A DNA stretch of 64,000 nt from Lepus europaeus. Taxonomy: Eukaryota; Chordata; Mammalia; Lagomorpha; Leporidae. Of the stretch, positions 34,943 through 45,830 are shown one piece after another (position 1 is the first letter of the stretch; the number at the start of each line of letters is the position of its first letter). The DNA lies in NCBI RefSeq assembly GCF_033115175.1, contig NC_084830.1, positions 46,755,409 through 46,819,408 of the forward strand. Reading direction: 5' to 3'. A program made the translations under genes and the position numbers. The notes under the pieces were generated by a model. The model did not search any database, was not told where the DNA came from, and saw only the letters and a list, made by a program, of their open reading frames with translations.

Positions 34943-37642
34943 AAAGACAGAATGAGGATAGTAACCAATGATCCTAAGAGTGGCATTTACCAGGTTTGAA
35001 CAATTATACAGCATTAAGTGGGGAAGAGGACCATCAGTACACACAGGTTGGGAGTAGAGCCATTGGTGGTAGAGTAGAGGTTATGATTACAAAGGAATGA
35101 GGCCCAAGTGCACTAGACAGGGCCTAGAACAAAGGACAGAGTCATTATTAGAGGAGCTAAGAAAGGTGCTGTCTAAGCTACAATTAAGTTTTCTGATTGA
35201 GAGGCAAATAGAACCTGATAGAAGGGGCTTGATAATAATCTGTTGGGCTTTAGGCCTTGTAAATTCAGAGGCCCAGACCTATCTATCTCTTCACATGGGG
35301 TATATCCTAAGGGAGGTGTGAACCTCCTAGGGGAAGGCACTCTGTTGACTTTCATTACTTGGCTGGCCTGGGAGGAGAGCTGGCCAGGTAAAGGCAGGTG
35401 GCATCACTAACAAGAAATTTACAGTTCTGCCTGCAATGTTGCTGACCCTACTTGGCCATCCCCTCAGCTGCAGTGGTCACTTTGGAAGTTGGGCAGAGTG
35501 AAGGGCTTTTCAGCTTAGAGCCAATAAGATCTGTGGCTCTGACCTGGGCATCCTTCGACTCCAGGGCAGGTCCATTTCCAGTGATCCAACTCTTGGCAGA
35601 GCTGCCAGGGCTCCTCACAAGCTGACTTCTGCTGAAGCCCAGGCTTACCACATTGAAAGCCACTGCAGTGGACTGGCCTGTTGGGTCTCCTTGAGGGCAG
35701 ATCACTGTACAGATCAGCCATTAATAGGCCTGCCACCCATTGCTTCTGATGCCTAGCTTTCTTTTCCTCCTGGTTTGTGTTAAAGCAGACCAGAGGGTGC
35801 AAGTCAAGGGAGTGCCCAAGTCCCATCTCTAATCTTCGGTGGCCTGAACTTCAAGTCTAGAGTCACGGTCATGTTCTGTAGTAGTTTTTCTAAGGTAGAC
35901 AATGCCCATGAGGAAAATTATATTCTCACTTTAAAACTTTCTTTCCCTTTGGTCTGAAAGGGAGGTTTTTTCTACTTACTGTATACTTTGCTGATGGCGA
36001 AGTGAATCTAGCTATGAGATTATTATTTGAGTTCTTATTTTGGCTATGCTATTGCAGAAAAATGTTAGCCATCTCTTTTATAAGGTCTAAAGATTAAATT
36101 GTGCATCCTACAGATTCCTTCATAATAGAATTAGTTTCCTACCTTGAAGAGAATAGAGAAATGAAAGAACAAGTTGGCCTTAGAATAGAGAAATGAGGGA
36201 GCAAGTCCTAGATCGCTTGCTGACAATAGCAATATCACATGAATACTTAGCAAACCGTTTCAACCATTAGATAACAACTTAAGAAAACATTTACCAGAAG
36301 GTCCAATGCCTTCTATAAATTTTAAGAATCATGTATTTGAAAACACCTCTTAAATATCTAACATGGTGTAGTTTGTTTAGCCAATAAACTTAAGCACAAC
36401 CATATAAAATGTTTTTAGTTTCTTTCTACCAACAAGTCTAAAACATATGATACACAGATTCAGGTCCCACAAATTAAAATGTATCTTTGATTGATTTTAG
36501 CAGCTTAAATTTATGGACAATCTTATCCATAAGCCATTTAAAATAAAACTCTTAATAAAATTTCCCCATGTGCACATACAATATGTACACACATATAACA
36601 TAGCATAGTAGACCAATATAGCAATTTTAATAATAGCTTTTAAAATCTTTAACTCTTTTTGTCGATTGCCAATTGATTTGAATTGCTTTTTCTTTTTAGT
36701 AACCTCAGTTAACCATACTTTCTCTCAATTGGTACTGTTAATACATTATTGGCTTCATCTGTTTACAGAGCCATCCCAAAGTACTGAATACAATAAAAGT
36801 GGCTGGAAAAAGTCCATAGGAACCTATAGGAGGACAGCTAAACACAGAACCAACAACGCTTTAGTTTTATGAGCAGCACATCATATATAACTGTGGATGA
36901 CAAAAGACTTTAAGTCGCCATGTTTAAAATTATAAACTCATCAACCAACAAGAGGCACTTGCTTACTTCACAGTATTTTTGAAAGCACCTGTAGGATTTT
37001 ACAAGTATTTAACCCTTTAGGCCTCTGGGGCTTTCTCATTAAGATAACTATCATGTCTAGTAACACAAGATCATTAGACTTTTTAATTCTCAAACATTTG
37101 TATTAATAGCATTTTCCATTATAGAAACTTAAAGTCTGGTACCACATCACATCTTGACAGTCCTTCTAATATACTCCAAATAGACTGATTAGTTGGTGTC
37201 TCTATAAGATGAGAGACATAGGTCCTTCAATTTTTTCAGTTGGGCCCAAACTGGAAAAACCAAAGTCCAGGATTTACTGGAAATTTTAGAGACCAGATTG
37301 TTTGAAACTTTGATTTTTTGAATGCCTGTCAAGAATGCCAAGAAGGCTCAAAACCCAAAATATCTGGTTGAAATAAGATTCCTTAAAATCATGACATAAC
37401 ATAGACCAAATTTGATCATTGTTACAAGGTGATTATTCAAATCTTTGAAAATAAGCACATAGTTAAATAACCCATAGCTCTTAATAAAAATTCAGCTGTT
37501 TTTGAACAATTAGAATTTAACAGACATCAAGAGAACATAATAGATTACTTTAACACATTGCTTTAACAGAGCATCAGAGTTTAATTCTATGTCAAAGAGA
37601 AATTGAGCTTCCTGTGATCTTTTGCTGTGAGGTTTCCTTCCT
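34943..37642 (-). other. Non-L1 internal segment of the chimeric element
   Basis: About 2.7 kb replacing ORF2 and the first two-thirds of the usual L1 3'UTR. No L1 ORF2 motifs (endonuclease, FADD, Cys-rich end) in any frame and no long open frame. The 3' third (34943-35900) is mixed-composition, the rest AT-rich. An imperfect 25-bp direct repeat lies at 36150-36174 and 36182-36206. Origin unknown: captured genomic sequence, another retroelement, or a retroviral piece are all possible. Confidence 0.7.
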
Positions 37643-38704
37643 TTACCTTCTTTCATATTGGTGACCATGTTTCTGTGTTTCTGTGTGTAACACATCTTTA
37701 AGCATCTTTTGCAGGGCAGGATGAGTGGCAACAAATTCTTTCAGTTTCTGTTTGCTATGAAAAGTCTTAATTTCACCTTCATTCACAAATGAGAGCTTTG
37801 CAGGATATAGTATTCTGGGCTGGCAGTTTTTCTCTCTTAGTACCTGGGCTATGTCTCGCCATTCCCTTCTAGCTTGTAGGGTTTCTGATGAGAAGTCTGC
37901 TGTGAGTCTAATTGGAGATCCTCTAAGAGTAATCTGACGTTTCTCTCTTGCACCTTTTAGGATCTTTTCTTTATGTTTCACTGTGGTGAGTTTGATTACA
38001 ACATGTCGTGGTGAGGATCTCTTTTGGTGATGTTTATTAGGGGTTCTATAAGCTTCCTGTACTAAGATGCCTCTGTCCTTCTCCAAACCTGGGAAATTTT
38101 CTGCTAGTATCTCACTGAAAATGCCTTCTAATCCTTTCTCCCTCTCCATGCCTTCAGGAACTCCTAGAACCCGAATGTTGGGTTTTTTAATAGTATCCTG
38201 TAGATTCCCGACAATATTTTTTAGATTTCTAATTTCTTCTTCTTTTCTTTGGTTTGCCTGTTTCCTGTCCTGTTCTCTGTCTTCTAAGTCTGATATTCTC
38301 TCTTCTGCTTCGCCCATTCTGTTTTTAAGGCTCTCTAATGTGTTTGTCATTTGATCTATTGAATTCTTCATTTCATTATGATTTCTCGTCACTATCAGAA
38401 TTTCTTGTTCCACTAGTTGTTTCATTTCATTTTGATTCCTCCTTAATATTTCACTTTCACGAGAGAGATTTTGTATCTTGTCCATTAAGGATTTCTGTAG
38501 TTCAAGAATTTGTTTTTGAGAACTTCTTAATGTTCTTATCAATTTTTTGAGATCCGCTTCTTGCATTTCTTCGATCTTATCATCTTCATAATCTTGAATT
38601 GGGGTGTCTTTTTCATTTGGGGGCGTCATAGTGTCTTCCTTGTTCTTGTTAGCTTGGTTTTTGTGTTTGTTGTTTGGCATGTTGGAGATATTTAGTTTCT
38701 TCAC
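37643..38704 (-). CDS. L1 ORF1 protein, intact, 353 aa
   Basis: RNA-binding nucleic-acid chaperone that trimerises and coats L1 RNA in cytoplasmic ribonucleoprotein particles. Residues 1-45 are a polar N-terminus, about 50-170 a long coiled coil rich in E, K, Q and L, about 174-270 the RRM (NIRVLGVPEG at 176-185; SPRHVVIKLT at 231-240), and 271-345 the C-terminal domain (ILYPAKLSFV at 298-307). Start ATG at 38704, in the usual position after the 5'UTR; stop TAA at 37643-37645. The length is normal for mammalian L1 ORF1p (about 340-370) with no internal stop. It is not followed by ORF2. A retrotransposon gene, not a host gene; expression cannot be judged. Confidence 0.92.
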   Translation of the reverse strand: MKKLNISNMPNNKHKNQANKNKEDTMTPPNEKDTPIQDYEDDKIEEMQEADLKKLIRTLRSSQKQILELQKSLMDKIQNLSRESEILRRNQNEMKQLVEQEILIVTRNHNEMKNSIDQMTNTLESLKNRMGEAEERISDLEDREQDRKQANQRKEEEIRNLKNIVGNLQDTIKKPNIRVLGVPEGMEREKGLEGIFSEILAENFPGLEKDRGILVQEAYRTPNKHHQKRSSPRHVVIKLTTVKHKEKILKGAREKRQITLRGSPIRLTADFSSETLQARREWRDIAQVLREKNCQPRILYPAKLSFVNEGEIKTFHSKQKLKEFVATHPALQKMLKDVLHTETQKHGHQYERR

Positions 38705-39605
38705 TGTGGTGTTTTTTCTTGTTACACTATGGCTCTATATTAAGTGGACTGTCTGCTTTCAGTGGAGCCTTAGAGGCTTGAGATGAGTGTGGACTGACTG
38801 AGAGCTGTGTTTGGTTCCTCAGGGTTGAGGGTGTGTCAAAGATGACACTCCCAGGTTAGGTGTGGTAAATCCCTCTTTCTTTTTTTGATTTAAAAGGGAA
38901 GTAATTCCGCACAGCTGAATGTAATTGGAGGTAGTTAGCAGGCAAATGATATACCCACAGGAGCCAGAGATCAGAAGCTCTTTCCCAAGGACCACACAGG
39001 GAATCTCTGCTGCCCTCAGTGTGGGCTCCAATTCTCCTGCAGTCTCCCACTGGGTTGCCAAGTTAGATGCTAATCTCCTGTTATTTCACCCCTCCCCCCA
39101 GAGTCAGGTTTTTCTGCTAGGCTCAGGGCCGGTGCAGACCTGAGGTCGCCCTGCTTATGACGTATGTCCAAAATGGCGCCTGCTCTGTCTTGCTCGCCTT
39201 TGAGAGGTGAGCGGAGAGAGAGAAACTTGTGTCTGTATCGGTCACTTTTTTAATTTTTTTCCTATCTCTCTTCTAGTTAGCCTGGTGAACTTTTCCCCAC
39301 GGAGTTTCAAGCCTCGTTCCCTCTAGTCTCCTCTTTCCACTTGCCCGCTGGTGTCTCGGGCTATGGAGGTTCGGCTCACCTCGCGTTCCAGCGCTGGTGT
39401 GTTGACTCTGCCGCTGGTGTCCCGAACTTGGGCTCCCATGCTCTCCACGCAGGTCCACTGTGAATCACTAGTTCCGGAAGAGTTTCCTCTGCTGTTTCAT
39501 CCCCTACTCTTCCTTGACCCTGCAGTATCTCCACTTATATTAAACTTTCTCTCCCCCCGGACTAATAGTGTGCTCCCTGCCTATTCCGCCATCTTGCCGC
39601 CAATC
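38705..39605 (-). promoter_or_regulatory. L1 5'UTR with internal promoter
   Basis: About 0.9 kb, GC- and CpG-richer than its surroundings, directly upstream of ORF1. The 5' end on minus begins ggcggcaagatggcgg, a YY1-type site (core at 39586-39596 on plus: ccgccatcttg) placed as at the start of other mammalian L1s. A second aaaatggcgcc motif lies at about 39171-39181. It resembles the decayed 5'UTR at 17205-18464. Four extra bases (39602-39605) lie between the 5' end and the TSD. Confidence 0.8.
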
Positions 39606-39619
39606 TCCATGTGCATTTT
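39606..39619. repeat. TSD, right copy, of the chimeric L1
   Basis: tccatgtgcatttt, identical to 34465-34478. Confidence 0.93.
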
Positions 39620-41030
39620 ATCAGCAAGAATATGTGAAAGGGGGTACACTTCATAGTCTATCATATCAGGAAGTCCATACTGTGTAGATGTTGCTCTTTT
39701 AGTGGGAGATTGAGCAATGGATTTGGTTGCTGTCTGACTCTCTGTTCATCATAAGATTCATCTAACCCATTTAGCTAGTTGTTTTAGTATCCATTGAGGA
39801 TTGTTGCCTGCACCCATGCATTAATTAGGAACTGCAAAATGGTACGTATTCTTTCTGCATTATAAGTGGGAAATACCATGTTAAGAAGATTGTTCCTTTT
39901 TTTCTGGATGATATCATTGTATATTAGGAAAACTTTAACCTGGCAACCTAAAGCATCACCCTGGCCTGCTGTATGACTCACTAATGAGTGGAGTCTTAGA
40001 AGAGATCTGGTCCTCAGTGGGTCTACTAGAACCACAAACACACCTGAACACACTTAGTAGTTGGCAAAATCTGTACATGCATTCCTGCACTCCATGGCTT
40101 CTGGGGCCAGAGCTTTTATAGTGGGGAAAACCAAGTGGAAGCCTCTGAAATTGCCCACATGCTCCCATCAAGAGAATAAATAAAACAATATTGCCTCTGA
40201 GGGGGTTGAGAAGATTGCTAACAGCTTCAAAGACCCAAATTACGCATGAGTGATGGTCTGTTATGTCTATATTCAATTTATCAGTCCTATCCTTACAAAA
40301 GCCAGATGATCATGGAAGATGATGGCAGATCACCACAAATTCAACTAAACAGTAGCCCCTGTTGAGGGTGCTCTTCCAGATGTGGCATCTTTACTAAAAC
40401 AGATTGATGTGGCCTAAGGTAAGCAATTTTAAAAACATATATATATATATATATATACACATATATATATAATTTTTTCATAATATGCAGTTTTAATCGA
40501 TTTTTGCAGATCTCTTATATAGTTCAAACAGCTCTGGGTCATTTGGACATTCAGAACATAACACCAATCTACTCTATTTGTGAAAACATTTAAATAGGCC
40601 AAATAATTAAGGATTTGCGAGTATATCCAGTGTTGTTAATATATGTGGGATTCAGAAGGCAACAGGAAAACTCTAGAAGATTCAGAGGTCTGCTTTATCA
40701 GTGAAATTCTTATGGGTCTTGTGATCCTGAACATGTCAAGGCATCTTCTCCAGAATCAAGGACAACTTAGCTTGTCTAGCTTAAGGAGGAAGGATTTTCT
40801 ACTTCTTGGGTATTCTAGGAATATTTCACATCTTGGATATTACAAAGATGCACAAGATATCATGAAGTAGAATTGAAAATATTTGGTACCTAATTGAATC
40901 TACTGTTTGCACAAACCTAGAGGCAAAAATGATGCTGAAGTTTCAGGTTTGAGAGATGTGGATGGTGATGATGCTGGGAACTTAACTTTAGCTTGACGGA
41001 TGATGAGTTGGGCATTTTAAAGTCAGGTTA
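39620..41030. other. Non-coding stretch with (AT)n
   Basis: No gene assigned. Minus-strand frames at 39784-40053 and 39956-40276 look like a decayed coding relic, perhaps of an old retroelement, but I could not assign it. An (AT)n run lies at 40437-40471. Confidence 0.5.
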
Positions 41031-42125
41031 CACAATAATTTATTGAAAGCCTCCCCTCATGGTCCTCGAATTCTCATGGTCACTTTTTCTATTTGTAGAC
41101 CTTCCATGCTAGCCCCAGGAATATGGATGGGTCAAGGGCACAGTGCACTTCTCAATGAGATGTATAAGGCTGTTGTAGATGTCTTCCTCATCCTATAAGA
41201 ACACAGGATCCAGCTCCTCATATAGTGCTTTCACCATGGCCATTTCCTCAATCTCTTTCTCCTTGTAATTATCCTACAGGATCTGATGCTGATCTGAAGT
41301 GGCCTGTTGCAGACACTGGACCACCAGCCTATTGAATTTAGTGTCCTGGATGTCAGGGCCTACCTTGCCTACCGCACTGAGGTCTCAAAAGAAGTAATCA
41401 TCCCAAATCTGAAGGAACTCTCCCTTCTTTTGCAAGAACTTCTTGGCATTAGCATGTTCTTTCTCCCCATCAGTGCCTGTTATTTGTACAGCAGCGACTA
41501 CAGGAAGGAAAAGGAGTAGTTGTCTGTTTTGGACAAGAAATTTGTACCTCTTTTTGGTATAATGCAAAGATCAACATTGCTTTGGAGGGCTGTGATGAGG
41601 TCCAGGGTTTGCCTCATCTCAGACTGACAGGAACTCTGCAGGAAGAACTTGATCACATCCAGGTAATAGAGCTATACCTGGTAGTAGAACTTTAGCAGGT
41701 GGTAGATACATGCTTCCAGAAGTAGGCATTGCTGGCAATGTCCAACCCTATGCCTGGCTTCTGATATCAGCAGATCTTTCTCCTGCTAGTAAGGGATTAA
41801 TCCATGATGTCACTTGACACCAGGAAGAAAGCTTGCAGCAGTTCCACAGGGACCATCAAGGACTGCTTGAGATTATGAGCATCCCATTTCCCAGCCCTAC
41901 CAGCTCCTGGAATGTTACCTGAGGCCCGCATTGTACTTGCCTCCAATGGCATTGTACTCCAGGATCTCCTTATGCCAGACAGTAACATCTCTTGACCCTG
42001 GGTACCCTAATTCATTCTCAGTCTGGGACAGAAGTGCTGGATGAATTTCTGCACTTCTTGTGCATAAACATCAGATTTCTGCCTTCCATTCATCCTGAGA
42101 GAGGAGCAAAGTGCCTTGTTCCTGA
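41031..42125 (-). pseudogene. FDPS: Processed pseudogene of farnesyl diphosphate synthase
   Basis: Intronless, frame-broken copy of the isoprenoid enzyme that makes farnesyl diphosphate from IPP and DMAPP. The start region is encoded at 42093 downward (MNGRQKSDVYAQEVQKF), preceded by codons for ALCSSLR, which join the mitochondrial-leader part to the cytosolic start in the parent. ELLQAFFLV..DIMD (41797-41840) is the first Asp-rich motif with its first Asp changed to Ser. EKEHANAKK and FLQIWDDYF (41385-41567) cover the second Asp-rich region. The C-terminus ends with a stop at 41080-41082. Several frameshifts and stops; somewhat shorter than the parent (about 1014 versus 1062 bp). An AATAAA signal on minus (TTTATT at 41039-41044) follows the stop, but no A-tail or TSD survives, so it is fairly old. 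Confidence 0.93.
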
Positions 42126-43740
42126 AAGCAAATATGTTTTGTAGAAATTTAGTTTGATGTGCATGTGAACCACACATTCATAGTTTGAGATGCACATCAT
42201 CAGTTAGACATGTAGGGCTTGAGCTAATAAGAGATGCTAAGACTGGAAGTAACATGAGCCCATTAATCATTCCATATTATTTATTGGGGATCAATGATGT
42301 TAGATCTGGAGTTAACCCTCAGCTCTATAGTGCAAGATAATTACCAAACTGCCTTCTTAAAATGCTAAATTTAATGTAAGGAAAAACTTGAGGTTTAGTT
42401 GACATGGGTGTCATCCACATAGGAATAACATTTGAAGACATGACTTCCATTCATTCTCTCATTTATTCATTTATTTAGTTGATGAGATTTTTCAGGAAGA
42501 GAAAGGGCAGAAGAGTGATGTCCATCTTAGAAATATACCAGAATCATGGGGGAAACTTTAGAAAAACTGAATGGTTGTGGTCCACCTGGATATGCTGGAT
42601 CAACAACTCCAAGATTAGAGCTTAGGCACATTGATCCTTCCAAAGTTCCACAACTAATTCTGACACTCAGCCAGGGTTGGAAGCTACCAGTGCAGCGAAA
42701 AGACATATGTTGTGAACAGCTCATGTAAGAAGGAAGAAGAACTAGACAAAGACACAGAGCAGGAGGGAGAAGCAAAGTAGAAAATGGTTCAAAGAAGTAT
42801 ATTAGTAAGGTAGCCAGGGGAAGACAGAACTTCAATGACTGTGTGTGTGTTTAGGAGCTGGGCGGTGGATAAGATGAACTGCAACCACTTTAGTAGGTAG
42901 AGTTTTGGAGGAAGGAAGAGCAGTGTTGGCATGGCTTCTACTGGGGGAGAAGGCTGACACATGTGGCAGTGATGCTCTGTGGAAAGAAAGGTCCATGTTG
43001 TTCTTACAGAAATACAATGGCTCTGGATTGTATTAAGTGGCAATTTTGGCTTCAGGCATGGAGACCCATGGAAAGGTATGATAATGTGGTGTACTCTGGG
43101 AAAGAAGTGTGTCCTCAGAGCCCAACCTGAACCCAGAAGGAAGTGTATGCCAAGATGCCAACCTGAACCCAGAAGCAAGATGCGAGGTAGGTACAAGGCT
43201 GAGTTCAGCATTCCCTGATGTGTCTAAATACCATCCCCTCTGAAGGAGCTGCCTGTAGTTGGCATCAGAAACGGGCTTCCTTGTGGACAAGGCACTGGGC
43301 TTGGTGGGAAGTTGTAGTTCGCTTAGTACCCTGTACTGTGCGCCCTGATCATCTTCTCACTTTTGTGGGATTTTCTCTTAACATGAAGGGAAGTCTCTTG
43401 TGAGACAGTTCTCAGTTTTCTCAGCTGCAGAAGGAAATGAAGGAAAAACATTTTTTTTGGGGGGGTCAGAAAATGAAGCATGGGGTAGCCAGCAAGGTGG
43501 TAGCAAGGCTGGATATAGCAACCATTCCCCTCCTGGAGACACTTCTTCCAGCTCTAAGTGCTGCTCCCGCAGAGCTTGTTCAGCAGGAAGACAGTCCCTA
43601 CTGGCAGGAACCCTCTACGTCAGGGTATTCAGTGAGGGCAATTACAGATTTACATATGATGTCTATGTGTCTGTCTGATTGGCTTTATCTTAGGGAAACC
43701 TCCACCATGGAAAGTTAAAATTGGGACATTATCTTTTCAT
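42126..43740. other. Non-coding stretch
   Basis: No gene assigned. 42170-42450 has phrases reminiscent of the ancient repeat at 5890-6660. A two-copy direct repeat (ccaacctgaacccagaag at 43122-43139 and 43158-43175, 36 bp apart) explains the repetitive look of minus-strand frames at 42789-43290. The open frames (up to 140 codons) have no recognised motif. Confidence 0.5.
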
Positions 43741-43751
43741 CTGCAACTTTT

Positions 43752-44083
43752 AAAAAATATTTATTATTTATTTGAAAATCAGAGTTACACACGGAGAGAA
43801 GGAGAGGCAAAGAGAGAGAGAGAGAGAGAGGTCTTCCACCCTCTGGTTCACTCCTCAGTTGGCCGCAACGGTCAGAGCTATACCCATCTGCAGCCAGGAG
43901 CAGGAGCTTCTTCCTGGTCTCCCACATGGGTTCAGGGGCCCAAGGACTTGGGCCATCTTATACTACTTTCCCAGGCCATAGCAGAGAGCTGGATTGAAAA
44001 TGCTGCAGCTGGGACTCGAACTGGCGCCCATATGGGATGCCATCACTGCAGGCTTTACCCACTATGCCACAGCACCGGCCCTC
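43752..44083 (-). mobile_element. CSINE
   Basis: Minus-strand copy with a long GA run (43818-43831). TSD caactttt at 43744-43751 and 44084-44091. First of six SINEs in 2.4 kb. Confidence 0.95.
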
Positions 44084-44250
44084 CAACTTTTTAATCACAA
44101 AAAGATCAACCATATTGTTACTACCTAGCTTCAGTAATTGTTAACGTTTTATCTATTGGTTTATTCTGAATCATGTGAAAGTAAGTTGCAAATATGATTT
44201 TCTCATCCTGAAAATATTTTAAAGTTCATCTCTTAAAAATGACAATCTTC

Positions 44251-44541
44251 GGGGCTGGTGCCGTGGCTCATTTGGTTAATCCTCTGCCTGCAGCTCTGGC
44301 ATCCCATATGGGTGCCTCTTCCAGTCCAGCTCTCTGCTGTGGCCCGGGAAGGCAGTGGAGGATGGCTCAAGTGCTCGGGACCCTGCATCCGCATGGGAGA
44401 CCAGGAGGAAGCACCTGGCTCCTGGCTTCGGATTGGTGCAGTGCCGGCCGTAGCAGCCATTTGGGGAGTGAACCAACGGAAGGAAGACCTTTCTCTCTGT
44501 CTCTCTCTCACTGTCTAACTCTATCTGTCAAATAAATTTAA
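44251..44541 (+). mobile_element. CSINE with perfect 16-bp TSD
   Basis: Head 'ggggctggtgccgtggctcatttgg', end 'ctctatctgtcaaataaattta'. TSD aaaaatgacaatcttc at 44235-44250 and 44542-44557. A segment around 44320 is short relative to other copies. Confidence 0.97.
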
Positions 44542-44737
44542 AAAAATGACAATCTTCTACATAACCACAATATCACTATTATGTCTAAGAATATTAACAT
44601 TTATTTCCTATTTCATCCAATAATGAGTTCAGTTTTAAATCCTCACTGTCCTATAAATGTCTTTGTAGCTGAATTTATTTTTTATAAACCAAGATCCTAT
44701 TAAAATCTAGGAATTTCCCCCATTATTGTGTGTCTTT

Positions 44738-45084
44738 TTAAGCAGTTCATTTTATTTATTTGAAAGGCAGAATTACAGAGAAGAGGAGATGGGAAGACAG
44801 AGAAAGAGAAAGAATAGAGAGTGACCTTCCATCTGCTGGCTCACTCCCCAAATGGGCTGCAGTGGCCTGAGCTGGGCCAGAAACCAGGGGCCTAGAACTC
44901 CATCTGTGCCTCCCTTGTGGTTGACAGGGGCCCAGGTGCTTGAATCATCATCTGTTGCTTTTCCAGGTACATTAGCAGGCAGCTGGATTGGCAGCAGAAC
45001 CGTCGAGACTCAAACCAGAGTTCGTGTGGGATGCTGACATTGCTGGTGGTGGCTCAACCCACTGAGCCACAATACCAGCCCCTG
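44738..45084 (-). mobile_element. CSINE, older subfamily
   Basis: Minus copy. TSD ttgtgtgtcttt at 44726-44737 and 45085-45096 is still exact although the body belongs to the old type ('atcatcatctgttgcttttccaggtac'). Confidence 0.93.
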
Positions 45085-45166
45085 TTGTGTGTCTTTATTC
45101 TATCTTGGAAAAAGTTATGATTTTGATTGATGCTTAATGTTATACATATTTAGGAGGTACAGTGTG

Positions 45167-45484
45167 TGTTTTTTTTAATTATCTTATTTATCTGAAAATC
45201 AGTGTTAGGGAGAGATAGAGAGATCTTCCATCTGCTGGTTCATTCTGCTGGCTGCCACAGTCAGGTCTGGGTCAGATTGAAGCCAGGAACCAGAAGCCTC
45301 ATCCAGGTCTCCCCATGGGTGCAGAGGCCTGAGGATGTGGATCATCTGCTGCTGCCTTCCCAAGTGCATTAACAGGGAGCTGGATCAGAAATAGAGCAGC
45401 TGGGACTCCAGCTACTCTAATTCCCACATGGGATGCCGGCATTGCAGGTGGCAACTTCACCCATTATGCCGCAGTGCTGGCCCT
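45167..45484 (-). mobile_element. CSINE, older subfamily
   Basis: Minus copy. TSD ggtacagtgtg at 45156-45166 and ggtacaatgtg at 45485-45495 (one mismatch). Confidence 0.93.
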
Positions 45485-45519
45485 GGTACAATGTGATTTT
45501 AAAAATATTTATTTTTCTG

Positions 45520-45830
45520 GGGGCTGGTTTTCTGTGGTGTAGTAAGTTAAACCTGTGTCTGTGGTGCCGGCATCCCAAATGGGCACTGGTTCAAGTCCCG
45601 GCTGCTCCACTTCCAATCCAGCTCCCTGCTAACGGCCTGTGAAAGCAGTGGGAGATGGCCCAAGTGCTTGGGCCCCTGCATCCCCGTGGGAATCCTGGCT
45701 TTGGATCAGCACTGTTGTGGCCATTTGGGGAGTAAAGCAGCAGATGGAAGATCTCTCTCTCTCTCTGTCTCTCCCTCTTTCTGTCTGTAACTCTGCCTCT
45801 CAAATAAATAAATCTTTTTAAAATTTATTT
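45520..45830 (+). mobile_element. CSINE inserted in the tail of an older CSINE
   Basis: Plus copy from 'gggggctggttttctgtggtg' to 'ctgcctctcaaataaataaatcttt'. It sits between A/T-rich sequences (aaaatatttatttttct before, aaaatttattttttcat after), which look like the T-rich tail of the next minus-strand SINE. Minus and plus copies meet tail to tail. Confidence 0.9.

Larger units (their letters stand above)
34479..39605 (-). mobile_element. Chimeric ORF1-only L1 derivative, full length (5.1 kb)
   Basis: Sense strand minus, 5' to 3': 5'UTR (39605-38705), intact ORF1 (38704-37643), a 2.7-kb segment unlike L1 ORF2 (37642-34943), and the terminal 460 bp of the L1 3'UTR with an interrupted A-tail (34942-34479). 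The perfect 14-bp TSD at both ends and the A-tail show that the whole assembly was reverse-transcribed from one RNA. It lacks endonuclease and reverse transcriptase, so it must be mobilised in trans by L1 ORF2p. The plan matches half-L1 (HAL1) elements, though HAL1s lack ORF2 rather than replacing it. It may already be in repeat libraries. Confidence 0.85.

Noticed and set aside
39784..40276. Possible decayed retroviral or other coding relic on minus
   Set aside because: The frames look coherent but I could not match them to any family with confidence; left as unassigned non-coding sequence.
42789..43290. 140-codon minus frame with repeated GSGW / ASGFRL-like motifs
   Set aside because: The internal repetition comes from the two-copy 36-bp DNA repeat; no protein family recognised.
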